64,000 nt of DNA from Variovorax sp. PAMC26660 (lineage in GTDB: Bacteria; Pseudomonadota; Gammaproteobacteria; Burkholderiales; Burkholderiaceae_C): positions 6,315,501 through 6,379,500 of the forward strand of contig NZ_CP060295.1 of assembly GCF_014302995.1 (NCBI RefSeq). The letters are read 5' to 3'. Both the position numbers and the translations under genes were made by a program. Positions 28,031 to 36,446 of this stretch are shown here, piece after piece. How positions within the stretch are numbered: the stretch's first letter is position 1; the number at the start of each line of letters is the position of its first letter. The notes under the pieces were generated by a model. It saw nothing but the letters and a program-made list of their open reading frames with translations, ran no database searches and was not told where the DNA came from.

Positions 28031-28852
28031 CTAGAACCCGTACAGCGCGGCCGGGTTGTCCACGAGGATGCGGCGGCGCGTGTCGTCGCTCGTGGCCCAG
28101 GAAAACAGCAGGTCGTACAGCGGCACGTTCGCCGGCACCGGGTTGCGCCCCGGGTGCGGCCAGTTGCTGGCCCACAGGCAGCGCTCGGGAAACTTCTCGG
28201 CCAGCGTGCGCGCCAGCAGGCTGACGTCGTCATAACCGGGCGCGCCGGTCTTCGAGGTTTCGTACGGCGCCGAAAGCTTGATCCACACGCGCCCCGAATC
28301 GAGCACGCGCAGCAGCGACTGGAACGACGGATGCGACGGCGCCACCGGCTCCAGGAACTTGCCGTTGTGGTCCAGCACCAGCCGGCACGGCAGGCGCTTG
28401 AGCACTTCTTCGTGCTCGGGCATCGTGCGGCCGTCGAGCTGCAGGTTCACCATCCATTCGGCGTTGGCCAGGCGCGCGGCCATCGGCTCGAGCGACTCCC
28501 AGGCCAGCACGCCGCCGATCATCATGTAGCGCGCGCCACGCATGCCGCCGGCGTGCAGGCGCTCGATCTCGGCATCGGCCACGTCGGGTGCCACCAGCGC
28601 GATGCCGCGCGCGGCGTTGCCGAACTGGGCCAGCGCATCGAGCGTGCAACTGTTGTCGAAGCCGTAGCCGGTCGGCTGCACGACCACGGCGCGATCGATG
28701 CCCAGCGGCTCCTGCACCTGCGCGCGGTAGGCCGACACCGGTGAATGCGGCGGCACCCAGGCCACGTTCGGAATCAGCGGGAAGCGGTCTTCGTAGATGT
28801 GGACGTGGCAGTCGCAGGCGCCTGCATAACGTGTATTCCGGGTGGGTTCCAT
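28031..28852 (-). CDS. Amidohydrolase-family (COG3618, PDC/galactarolactone-type) hydrolase or isomerase
   Basis: A 273-residue TIM-barrel metal-dependent hydrolase of the branch containing 2-pyrone-4,6-dicarboxylate hydrolase and D-galactarolactone isomerase. It begins with DCHVHIYEDRFPL near 14-26 (the HxH metal motif), continues with AVVVQPTGYGFDN, LVLDHNGKF (a conserved Asp-His) near 158-166, VWIKLSAPYE, and CLWASNWPHPGRN near 226-238, and ends RRILVDNPAALYGF. In this family the WASNWPHP segment carries the catalytic Asp/Asn position. It is the last gene of a TRAP/LacI cluster and probably opens or isomerises a lactone formed in that pathway. Confidence 0.87.
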   Translation of the reverse strand: MEPTRNTRYAGACDCHVHIYEDRFPLIPNVAWVPPHSPVSAYRAQVQEPLGIDRAVVVQPTGYGFDNSCTLDALAQFGNAARGIALVAPDVADAEIERLHAGGMRGARYMMIGGVLAWESLEPMAARLANAEWMVNLQLDGRTMPEHEEVLKRLPCRLVLDHNGKFLEPVAPSHPSFQSLLRVLDSGRVWIKLSAPYETSKTGAPGYDDVSLLARTLAEKFPERCLWASNWPHPGRNPVPANVPLYDLLFSWATSDDTRRRILVDNPAALYGF

Positions 28853-28888
28853 GTCGTGATTCTTTGAGTTGTTGTGGTGTGGATCGGA

Positions 28889-29890
28889 TCAGTTGCGGGT
28901 GCCAAAGGCCTGCTGCCAGCGCCGGGCCTCGGCGGCGTTGACCGCGCCCTTGGGCGCCCTGCCCTGGAAAATCTCGGCCAGTTGCGACACGGTTTCCATT
29001 GCCTGGTGCTCGACTGCCGGCGGCGTGAGCCCGCCGATGTGCGGCGATGCGATCACGCGCGGATGCGCCGCCACGCGCGGCGACGGCATCTGGTCGGGCG
29101 CACGGCCCACGTCCAGCGCGCAGCCGGCGATGGTGCCGGCGTCGAGCGCGGCGAGCAGCGCGCCTTCGTCCACGAGGTTGCCACGCGAGGCATTGATGAA
29201 GAAGGCATGCGGCTGCATCGCGGCGAAGGCCTTCACATCCATCAGGTTCTCGGTCGCTTCGGTGGCGGGCGCGAGGCACACCACGAAATCGGACTGCGCC
29301 AGCAATTCATCGAGCCCGATCTGCGCGAACTCCGCGCGCCCGGTCGCTGTGTGCGGGTCATGCACCACGATGCGCATGCCCAGGGCCAGCGCGATGTCGC
29401 ACAGGTAGCGGCTGATCTGGCCGAAGCCGATCACGCCCAGCGTGCTGCCGCGCAGCTCGCGCCCCATCACCGGCGTCACGGGCTGGCCCGCGTGGTACAG
29501 CGCAGTCGATGCGCTGATGTGCCGCCCCAGGTCGATCATCGCGCCCACGATCCATTCGGACACCGACGCGATGAAGCCCGCGCTCGCCTGCGTGACCAGC
29601 ACGCCGTGCCGGCTCGCGGAAGCCACGTCGATGTTGCGGATGTCGATGGCGCAGCGCACGAAGGCCTTGAGCTGCGGCAGCGCGGCGAACAACGCCTCGT
29701 CGCCCACCGTCTGGCGGTAGGAAATGATCGCATCGCAATCGCGCGCCAGCTCGGCCAGTTCGTGCGACGAAAGGTCCGTGTCCGTCGGGTTGAAGCGCAC
29801 TTGCGCGATGGCCTGCAAGGCGGCGATGGCTCCGTCACCGAAATAGGAAGCGAGCTTGCTCTGCGGATGGCTGACAAAAACCGTGGTCAT
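28889..29890 (-). CDS. D-2-hydroxyacid dehydrogenase (NAD-binding)
   Basis: A 333-residue dehydrogenase of the D-isomer-specific family. The Rossmann segment LGVIGFGQISRYLC near 156-169 is followed by VVHDPHTATG. The catalytic trio is recognisable: Arg in INASRGNLVDEGALLAAL, a Glu/Asp about 25 residues on, and His in VIASPHIGG. The enzyme interconverts a 2-oxoacid and a D-2-hydroxyacid; phosphoglycerate, glyoxylate/hydroxypyruvate and sugar-acid substrates are all possible. It lies 36 bases upstream of the amidohydrolase and downstream of the LacI regulator on the same strand. Confidence 0.9.
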   Translation of the reverse strand: MTTVFVSHPQSKLASYFGDGAIAALQAIAQVRFNPTDTDLSSHELAELARDCDAIISYRQTVGDEALFAALPQLKAFVRCAIDIRNIDVASASRHGVLVTQASAGFIASVSEWIVGAMIDLGRHISASTALYHAGQPVTPVMGRELRGSTLGVIGFGQISRYLCDIALALGMRIVVHDPHTATGRAEFAQIGLDELLAQSDFVVCLAPATEATENLMDVKAFAAMQPHAFFINASRGNLVDEGALLAALDAGTIAGCALDVGRAPDQMPSPRVAAHPRVIASPHIGGLTPPAVEHQAMETVSQLAEIFQGRAPKGAVNAAEARRWQQAFGTRN

Positions 29891-29932
29891 GAAAAAACGA
29901 CTTTGCTCACAAGAGAAGAAAAATGAAGATGT

Positions 29933-30973
29933 TCAGGCGCGCGGCGGCGCCACCGAATCGCGCGCCACCAGCGTCGGCGGAAAAACGAACTCCGATGTCG
30001 GCATCGACGGGTCGGCCAGCCGGCTCATCACCCGCTCGACCATCACCTGCGCCATCTCGGGCACGGGCACGCGCACCGAGGTCATGGCCGGGTGCATCAG
30101 CATCGAGAGAAACACGTTGTCGATACCGACGACCGACACGTCCTGCGGCACCGAAAGCCCAGCGTCCCGAAAACCCGCCATCAGGCCGAAGGCCAGCAGG
30201 TCGTTGACGCCGATCACGCCCGTGGGCCGCTCGGCCGAACGGGCGAGCTGGCTGGCCTGCATGCGGCCCAGCTCGCTCATCATCGAGTCGCCGTATTCAT
30301 CCACCGGCAGGCCCTCGATGACCTGCGCGCTGCCTTCGAGGCCCGCGCTCTTCGCCGCCGCAAGAAAACCGTTGATCTTCTCGTTCCGGCTCATGGTGCG
30401 GCCTGAAGGCGTGACGAAGGCCAGCCTGCGGTGCCCCTGCTCGATCAGGTGCGCAGTGGCGATGCGCGACGACTCGAAGCTGTCGACCGTCACATGGTCG
30501 ATGACCGAAGGCACGCCCGGCGTGGCGCGCCGGTCGTAGCTCACCACCACCAGCCCGCGCTCGGCGGCAGCTTCCACATGCTGCTCGTCGATCAGCGACG
30601 AGATGATGATCACGCCGCGCACGCCATGCGCCATCAGGTCCTCGAAGAAATGCGCTTCCTTGCCGGCATCGCGATACGTGTTGCCGATCATGATGCGAAA
30701 GCCGTAGCGCTCCTGCGCCAGGCTCTCGACCTCGCGGGCGATGAAGCCGTACATCGGGTTGGCCATCGACGGCACCAGCAAGCCGATCAGCGGCGTGTGC
30801 CCGGTCTTGAGCTGCCGCGCCGACGTGTTGGGCCGGTACTTGAGTTCGCGGATCGCGGCTTCCACGCGGGCCAGCGTCTCCTTGGCCATGCGGTCGCCGC
30901 GCCCGTTCAACACGTTCGACACGGTGCTGGTCGAAACACCTGCCCGCTGGGCGACGTCACTGATTCTGCTCAC
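29933..30973 (-). CDS. LacI-family transcriptional regulator
   Basis: A 346-residue regulator starting at GTG 30973. The HTH and hinge are plain: ISDVAQRAGVSTSTVSNVLN at 4-23, and KYRPNTSARQLKTG near 46-59. A periplasmic-binding-protein-like ligand domain follows (GLLVPSMANPMYGFIAREVE, GVRGVIIISS, FVTPSGRTMSRNEKINGF, GVIGVNDLLAFGL). It sits between the catabolic enzymes and the TRAP transporter. A perfect palindrome TGTATCGATACA with the central CG usual for LacI operators lies upstream of the TRAP binding-protein gene (34021-34032), so it probably represses the cluster until the substrate appears. Confidence 0.94.
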   Translation of the reverse strand: MSRISDVAQRAGVSTSTVSNVLNGRGDRMAKETLARVEAAIRELKYRPNTSARQLKTGHTPLIGLLVPSMANPMYGFIAREVESLAQERYGFRIMIGNTYRDAGKEAHFFEDLMAHGVRGVIIISSLIDEQHVEAAAERGLVVVSYDRRATPGVPSVIDHVTVDSFESSRIATAHLIEQGHRRLAFVTPSGRTMSRNEKINGFLAAAKSAGLEGSAQVIEGLPVDEYGDSMMSELGRMQASQLARSAERPTGVIGVNDLLAFGLMAGFRDAGLSVPQDVSVVGIDNVFLSMLMHPAMTSVRVPVPEMAQVMVERVMSRLADPSMPTSEFVFPPTLVARDSVAPPRA

Positions 30974-31010
30974 GGAATCTTTCCTGTTCTATCTTTGTCT
31001 CATCGGTCGA

Positions 31011-32921
31011 TCACAACCCCACGCGCGCCGGCAGCCACGTGGAGAACGCCGGCACCAGGACCAGCACCACGAGGGTAACGAACAACACGGCAAGGTATTT
31101 CAGCATCGGCCGGGCCACGTCCTTCACCTGCGTGCCGGTGATGGCACAGGTAGCGAACAAGCCCAGGCCCACCGGCGGCGCGAACAGGCCGAAGCCCATG
31201 GCAATGACCATCACGGTGCCGAAGTGCAGAGGGTTCACCCCGAGCTGTGAAGCGATGGGCGTGAGCAGCGGGCCGAAGATGATGAGCGCGGGCGCGCCTT
31301 CCAGGATGGCGCCGAACACGATCATGATGAGCACCGACAGCATCACGAACATCGTGCTGCCGTACGAATGCGCAAAGCCGATCATGAACTCCGACAGGTA
31401 CTGCGGAATCTGCTGGATCGTGAGCGCGAAAGACAGGCTCGACGCCGCTGCCACGATGAACAAAATGCCGCCGGCCATCGACGCCGAGCGCACGAACAGC
31501 CGCGCCACAGACTTCACCGTCAGCTCGCGAAAGGCCAGCCAGCCCACCACCAGCGCGTAGATCACCGCGAAGGACGACACCTCGGTCGATGTCGCAATGC
31601 CCGAGGTCACGCCCTTGCCGATCATGGCCACCATCACCAGCGCCACCAGCGCGCCGCCGAGCAGGCGGAACATCGGCGTGCGCACCTCGAAGGCATCGTC
31701 GGGGTTGATCTTGGTGCCCACGTAGATGGTCACCGCTGCCAGCGACACGGCCATCACCACCGCCGGCACCAGCCCGGCCATGAACAGCCCGGCAATCGAG
31801 ATGTTCGCCACGAAGCCCATGATGATCATGTTGATGCAGGGCGGAATGGTCTCGGCCATCACCGCGGTGCAGGCCAGCAGGCCGGCTGTTTCGTTCGGGT
31901 CCTGCTTCGTTCTGCGCACGGCCGGCATGATGATGCCGCCCACCGCCGCGATGTCGGCCAGCTTGGAGCCCGACACGCCCGAGAAGAAGGCGGTGGCCGT
32001 GATGGTGATCAGCCCCAACCCGCCGCGCAGCCGTCCGAACATGCGCAGCAGCAGCTCGATGAGCCGCGACGACATGCCGTTGGCTTCCATCAGCAGGCCC
32101 GCCAGCACGAAGAACGGAATGGCCAGCAGCACGTAGTGGTCGGTGCCCGCCATCACCTGCTGCGAATAGACCAGCATGGGCAGCGACGGATCGGCCATGA
32201 AGAACACCAGCGACGACAGCGCCAGCACGAAGGCGATGGGCATGCCCAATGCCATGCCGCCCAGGAAGCCGGCGGTGAGCAGCGCCCATGGCGGGATCGC
32301 GTGGTCGCTCAAGAGCGTGTTCCACGCGACGACAAAGGCCGTCAGTGCAATGCCCACGCCCAGCGTGCCCCACACCCGGCGCGACGGGCCGTTGACCGCA
32401 TTGGCCAGCCCGAACAGCGTCATGAACAGGCTGCCGATGGTCACGGGATAGACGTAGATCCACTGCGGCAGGCCGATGGATGTCGTCATGCTGTACGAGT
32501 CGACCAGCAGTTCGCACGACGAGGCAAAGAGGCTCGCCGACACGCCCACGATGATCCAGCTCCCTAGCTGGATCAGCGCCGGCTGCCAGCTCGCCGGCAG
32601 CATGCCGCGGAACAGGTCCACGCCCACATGCTGGCTGCGCGCGAGCACCGTGGCCGCGCCGAAGAACACCTGGATGACCATCAGCGCGCGCGCCACCTCC
32701 TCCGCCCAGTCGAAGGGGTCATGCAGGAAGTAGCGAAAGATCACCGAGATGAAGACCACCACCACGTCGATGGCCAGCACCACGCCGGCCAGGTATTCGG
32801 TGACGCGCATCAGCCAGGCCAGCCAGCGGCCCGAGGCATGGCTCACATCGAAGCCCAGTGCGGGCGGCAGTGCAAGCGGCTGCATCGACGGGGCGCCCGG
32901 TGAAATCGAAAGGCTCGACAT
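31011..32921 (-). CDS. TRAP transporter, fused small (DctQ) and large (DctM) membrane subunits
   Basis: A 636-residue polytopic protein. Residues 30-190 are the four-helix DctQ part (FISVIFRYFLHDPFDWAEEV and ATVLARSQHVGVDLFR are its hallmarks). From about 205 to the end is the DctM permease of about 12 helices (GMALGMPIAFVLALSS, VFGAILEGAPALIIFGPLL, GFGLFAPPVGLGLFA). Fused DctQM proteins are known in TRAP systems for sialic and other acids. It works with the periplasmic DctP protein encoded 6 bases upstream and is driven by a sodium gradient. The substrate is probably a hydroxy-, keto- or sugar acid, judging by the neighbours. Confidence 0.94.
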   Translation of the reverse strand: MSSLSISPGAPSMQPLALPPALGFDVSHASGRWLAWLMRVTEYLAGVVLAIDVVVVFISVIFRYFLHDPFDWAEEVARALMVIQVFFGAATVLARSQHVGVDLFRGMLPASWQPALIQLGSWIIVGVSASLFASSCELLVDSYSMTTSIGLPQWIYVYPVTIGSLFMTLFGLANAVNGPSRRVWGTLGVGIALTAFVVAWNTLLSDHAIPPWALLTAGFLGGMALGMPIAFVLALSSLVFFMADPSLPMLVYSQQVMAGTDHYVLLAIPFFVLAGLLMEANGMSSRLIELLLRMFGRLRGGLGLITITATAFFSGVSGSKLADIAAVGGIIMPAVRRTKQDPNETAGLLACTAVMAETIPPCINMIIMGFVANISIAGLFMAGLVPAVVMAVSLAAVTIYVGTKINPDDAFEVRTPMFRLLGGALVALVMVAMIGKGVTSGIATSTEVSSFAVIYALVVGWLAFRELTVKSVARLFVRSASMAGGILFIVAAASSLSFALTIQQIPQYLSEFMIGFAHSYGSTMFVMLSVLIMIVFGAILEGAPALIIFGPLLTPIASQLGVNPLHFGTVMVIAMGFGLFAPPVGLGLFATCAITGTQVKDVARPMLKYLAVLFVTLVVLVLVPAFSTWLPARVGL

Positions 32922-32927
32922 GGTGGC

Positions 32928-33962
32928 TCAGGCCCGCGCGGCGGTGATGGCGGCAAACAGCGGCCCTGTTTCCGGGTACTGCTTGGAAAAGCTGGCCCAC
33001 AGGCGCGTTTCCATTTCCTTGCGGACCTGGTCGCGCTCGTTCTTTGCCATGGGCGTGAACACGATGCCCAGCTTCTTCAGTTCCTCGATGGCCTGCAGGC
33101 CCTTCTGCGTGCCGATCTCGCGCTGCTGCAGCGTCGAATCGTTGGCGGCCTTCATGAAGGCCGGGCGCAGTGTGGCGGGGATCTTGTCCATGGCGCGCTT
33201 GCCGGCAATGCACACCATCGGGCTGAACAGGTGCTCGGTCATCCAGCAGTACCTGACGACCTCGTTGAGCTTGCTCGCCAGCACCGTGGCCGCGTCGTGC
33301 TCGAAGCCGTCGACCACGCCCGTCTGCGCCGCCATGTACAGCTCGCCGAAGGAAATGGGCGTGGGGATCGCGCCCATGATCTTGAAGGTCTCGATAAAGG
33401 CCGGCGTGGGCAGCACGCGCAGCTTGACGTTCTTGATGTCGGCGAGCGACTTCACCGGCTGCTTGGTGTACACGTTGCGCGCGCCGTAGTGTGCGCCCCA
33501 GGTGATGACCTGGCAGCCCGTGCTCTTGACCAGCATGTCGTTGAGCTTGGCGCCCACGCCGCCGTCGAGCGCGCGGGCCGCGTGCTCGTAGCTGTCGAAC
33601 ACGTAGCCCAGGTCGAGCATGCCGAGCTGCGGCGTCACCGTGGCCCAGATCGACGAGCCCGTGAGCATCATGTCGATGGAACCCACCTTCACCTGCTGCA
33701 CCACGTCGCTTTCCTTGCCGAGCTGGTTGTTCGGAAAGTAGTCGATGCGGATCTGGTCGCCCACCGCCTTCTTCAGGTTGGCCTGCATCAGTTGCGACCA
33801 GGCGAAGTGCGAGGAATTGAGGTCGGCCACGTGGGACGACGACAGGCGCAGCACCACGGTTTTGCCCTGTGCTGCGGCGCTTTGCGAAAGGCCCGCGGTC
33901 GCCATCGCGAGCGACAGCGCGGACGATGACTGGACGAATTGGCGGCGTGAAATCGGGTGCAT
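32928..33962 (-). CDS. TRAP transporter solute-binding protein (DctP family)
   Basis: A 344-residue periplasmic protein from the ATG at 33962. The signal contains a twin-arginine motif, SRRQFVQ, so it may use the Tat pathway. Family segments: VLRLSSSHVADLNSSHFAW, IDYFPNNQLGKESDVVQQVK (the DctP signature), LKLRVLPTPAFIETFKIMGA and GVVDGFEHDA, the last containing the region that contacts the ligand carboxylate. It delivers substrate to the fused DctQM permease encoded 6 bases downstream. A LacI-type palindrome lies 59 bases upstream of the start, so this is the first gene of the operon. Confidence 0.94.
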   Translation of the reverse strand: MHPISRRQFVQSSSALSLAMATAGLSQSAAAQGKTVVLRLSSSHVADLNSSHFAWSQLMQANLKKAVGDQIRIDYFPNNQLGKESDVVQQVKVGSIDMMLTGSSIWATVTPQLGMLDLGYVFDSYEHAARALDGGVGAKLNDMLVKSTGCQVITWGAHYGARNVYTKQPVKSLADIKNVKLRVLPTPAFIETFKIMGAIPTPISFGELYMAAQTGVVDGFEHDAATVLASKLNEVVRYCWMTEHLFSPMVCIAGKRAMDKIPATLRPAFMKAANDSTLQQREIGTQKGLQAIEELKKLGIVFTPMAKNERDQVRKEMETRLWASFSKQYPETGPLFAAITAARA

Positions 33963-34020
33963 TGTGTTGTCTCCTGTGGGTCGATTGCCCATTTGTGGCT
34001 CGTTTGGTGGAACGATTTAC

Positions 34021-34032
34021 TGTATCGATACA
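34021..34032. promoter_or_regulatory. 12-bp palindrome TGTATCGATACA, candidate LacI-family operator
   Basis: Perfect two-fold symmetry with a central CG, as in many LacI-family operators. It lies 59 bases upstream of the DctP ATG and about 100 bases upstream of the divergent HD-domain gene. The regulator encoded in the same cluster is the likely binder; this is inferred. Confidence 0.55.
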
Positions 34033-34132
34033 CAAGAATCCGGGCAATGCGTTTCCGGTAGGTGTTTTCCTTCGTAAACAAGGTAAAGACCACCCTGTGC
34101 AAAGGCAGAATGGAAAAAACCAATGGACGCCC

Positions 34133-34642
34133 ATGACCACATCGACACCTGAAGCCGCCCGCGCCTACGCCATCGAAATGCATGGGGACCAGAAGTACGG
34201 CGTGCATCCGTACGTGCATCACCTGGATGCCGTGGTCGCCCTGCTGCAGCCGTATGGCATGCAGGCGCAGGTCGTGGGCTATCTGCACGACGTGGTGGAG
34301 GACACCGGCGCCACGGTGTCGCAGGTGCAGGAGCGATTCGGCGATCTGGTGGCCCGTTGCGTGTCGCTACTGACCGATGCGCCCGGTGCCAACCGCAAGG
34401 AGCGCAAGGCCAAGACCTATGCGGCGCTGGCGTTGGTGACTGGCGATGAAGAGCTGGCGCTGGTGGTCAAGGCTGCAGACCGGCTGGCCAACGTGCGGGC
34501 CTGCGTGGCGGATGGACATCGCGCGCTGTGGGACACCTATCGCGGCGAGCACGCGACCTTTCGGGCTGCGGCGTTTCGACCGGGGCAATGTGATCCGTTG
34601 TGGGCTGAACTCGACGGGCTTCTGTTGACGTGGCCGGCGTAG
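34133..34642 (+). CDS. HD-domain (RelA/SpoT-like) phosphohydrolase family protein
   Basis: A 169-residue stand-alone HD protein. The metal ligands are recognisable: HGDQKYGVHPYVHHLDAV (first His near 17 and again near 29), VGYLHDVVEDTG near 49-60 (the HD doublet), and a late Asp in LVVKAADRLANVRAC near 110. The order matches the hydrolase half of (p)ppGpp synthetase/hydrolases and the small Mesh1-like proteins. No synthetase domain is present. It could degrade ppGpp or another nucleotide. It is divergent from the TRAP operon and need not be functionally related to it. Confidence 0.88.
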   Translation: MTTSTPEAARAYAIEMHGDQKYGVHPYVHHLDAVVALLQPYGMQAQVVGYLHDVVEDTGATVSQVQERFGDLVARCVSLLTDAPGANRKERKAKTYAALALVTGDEELALVVKAADRLANVRACVADGHRALWDTYRGEHATFRAAAFRPGQCDPLWAELDGLLLTWPA

Positions 34643-34681
34643 GGGGCCTGTTTGTGTTCGTTGTGCGTTTGTCCGGGGTGC

Positions 34682-34773
34682 GTGCGAATGACACCAGGTG
34701 CTCCCCTCCGCGAATGTCCCCCGCTTCGCTCCTCCTTTATTTCGCTGCGGGGAGCACCTGGCGTCATTCGCAC
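34682..34773. repeat. Inverted repeat, 25-base arms (24/25 match), part of a repeat island
   Basis: The arms 34682-34706 and 34749-34773 are reverse complements except for one base (GTGTCA against GCGTCA). Their loop contains the left arm of the second, larger inverted repeat. The region 34643-34958 carries no credible gene; the short frames inside it are translations of the repeat. The symmetric, GC-rich make-up is that of a dispersed intergenic element. Confidence 0.8.
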
Positions 34774-34885
34774 AGGGACACGCTGCTGGTGATCCGGCGA
34801 TCAATGACCGCTCTGTTCAGCGCTCGCGCCGATACGGGGCTCTTTTTAGCTAAATAAAGGAGGAGCGAAGCGGGGGACATTCGCG
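34709..34885. repeat. Perfect 34-base inverted repeat interleaved with the first one
   Basis: The arms 34709-34742 and 34852-34885 are exact reverse complements (core TCCCCCGCTTCGCTCCTCC), separated by 109 bases that hold the right arm of the first repeat. The two foldings share sequence, so only one can form at a time. Similar elements seem frequent in Variovorax-like genomes, from memory and not checked. The island separates the HD-domain gene from the monooxygenase gene, whose stops converge on it. Confidence 0.8.
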
Positions 34886-34958
34886 AAAAAGAGCACCGTG
34901 TCGGCGTGAGTGTCGCCCTGAAAGAACAACAGCAGCGCCTCAACGCCCTCTCACGCAC

Positions 34959-36434
34959 TCATGATCGAGCCGAAGGATTCGAGAACGCCATCACCCCGTC
35001 GTTCACCGTCCCGAAGCGCAGGCTCATGAGGTCGCGCGCGTAGTTCTGGTACAGCCGCCACGGCGCACGCGAGCCCTGCTTCGGAAACTTGCCGATCGAG
35101 CGCTGCACATAGCCCGAAGAAAAGTCGAGCCACGGTTCAGCCACCAGCGCCGGGTCGGTGTTGCGCGGCATGCACTGTCGCCAGCCGTGCTTGTCCATGT
35201 GGTTCAGCACCCGGCAGACGTACTCGCAGGTCAGGTCGCACTTCAAGGTCCACGAAGCATTCGTGTAGCCGAACGACGACGCCAGGTTCGGCACGTCGCT
35301 GTACATCATTCCCTTGTAGTTGAAGGTCGCGGCCGGATCGACGGGAACACCATCGACGTCGAGCGCGATGCCGCCCAGCACCTGCAGATCGAGCCCGGTG
35401 GCGGTGACGATCAGGTCGGCATCGAGTTCCTGGCCCGACTTCAAGCGGATGCCGCTCGGCGTGAAGGTGTCGATGTGGTCCGTCACCATCGACGCGCGGC
35501 CGGCGTTGAGTGCCGCGAACAGATCGCCATCGGGCACGAGGCACAGCCGCTGGTCCCACGGGTTGTAGCGCGGCGTGAAGTGCGTGGCGATGTCGTAGTC
35601 GGGGCCCAAGGCCTGGCGCACGCCACCCAGAATCATCTGCTTAGCGCGCTCCGGCTTACGCCGCGAGAGGCGAAAGAACAGCATGCTCAACAGCACGTTC
35701 TTCCAGCGCGTGATGCCGTAGGCGACCTTGGCCGGCAGATGGCGCCGCAGCCGGTTGGCTATCGGGTCTTCGGCCGGCCGCGACAACACGTAGGTGGGCG
35801 AGCGCTGCAACAGCGTCACATGCGCGGCGGTCTTCGCCATCTCGGGCACCAGCGTCATCGCGGTGGCACCGCTGCCGATCACGACCACGCGCTTGCCTGC
35901 GTAGTCGAGGTCTTCGGGCCAGTGTTGCGGATGGACGATGCGGCCGGTGTAGTCGGCGGTGCCCGCGAACTCCGGCGTGTAGCCGGCCGTGTAGTTGTAG
36001 TAGCCGCTGCACATGAAGAGGAAGTTGCAGCTCATGCGGACCGGCTCGCGCTCGGGGCCGCGCTCCACATCTACCCACCATCGAGCCTCGGGCGTCGACC
36101 ACGAGGCGCGCACCACGTGATGGTTGAAGCGAATCTTCGCGTCGATGCCATGGTCCTTCGCCGTCTCGCGCACGTACTTCAGGATCGACGGACCATCGGC
36201 AATCGCCCTGGCCTGCGTCCACGGCCGGAACGAATAGCCCAGCGTGTACATGTCGGAATCCGAACGGATGCCCGGGTAGCGGAACAGGTCCCAGGTGCCC
36301 CCGCTGCGCTCGCGCCCTTCGAGGATCGCGTAGCTGCGGCCGGGGCAATTCACCTGGAGGTGGTAGGCGGCGCCGATGCCCGAGAGGCCGGCACCGACGA
36401 TCAATACGTCGACATGTTGTTGTTCTTCCTGCAC
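34959..36434 (-). CDS. Flavin-dependent monooxygenase, Baeyer-Villiger type
   Basis: A 491-residue FAD/NADPH enzyme starting at GTG 36434 with GAGGAG upstream. The FAD Rossmann motif GAGLSGIGAAYHL is at 14-26 and RSGGTWDLFRYPGIRSD at 43-59. The class B/BVMO fingerprint FxGxxxHxxxW appears as YTGRIVHPQHWP at 162-173, with Tyr in place of Phe. The NADPH Rossmann motif VVIGSGATAMTL follows near 184-195, and VTATGLDLQ near 345. Such enzymes convert ketones to esters or oxygenate N or S atoms. It is followed upstream by a DHA2 exporter gene 12 bases away, so the pair is probably one transcript. Confidence 0.92.
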   Translation of the reverse strand: MQEEQQHVDVLIVGAGLSGIGAAYHLQVNCPGRSYAILEGRERSGGTWDLFRYPGIRSDSDMYTLGYSFRPWTQARAIADGPSILKYVRETAKDHGIDAKIRFNHHVVRASWSTPEARWWVDVERGPEREPVRMSCNFLFMCSGYYNYTAGYTPEFAGTADYTGRIVHPQHWPEDLDYAGKRVVVIGSGATAMTLVPEMAKTAAHVTLLQRSPTYVLSRPAEDPIANRLRRHLPAKVAYGITRWKNVLLSMLFFRLSRRKPERAKQMILGGVRQALGPDYDIATHFTPRYNPWDQRLCLVPDGDLFAALNAGRASMVTDHIDTFTPSGIRLKSGQELDADLIVTATGLDLQVLGGIALDVDGVPVDPAATFNYKGMMYSDVPNLASSFGYTNASWTLKCDLTCEYVCRVLNHMDKHGWRQCMPRNTDPALVAEPWLDFSSGYVQRSIGKFPKQGSRAPWRLYQNYARDLMSLRFGTVNDGVMAFSNPSARS

Positions 36435-36446
36435 CGATATGTCTCC

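Noticed and set aside
34630-34958. Short frames of 60-75 codons on both strands in the repeat island
   Set aside because: They are translations of the inverted repeat (for example MSPASLLLYF on both strands) and are not independent proteins.
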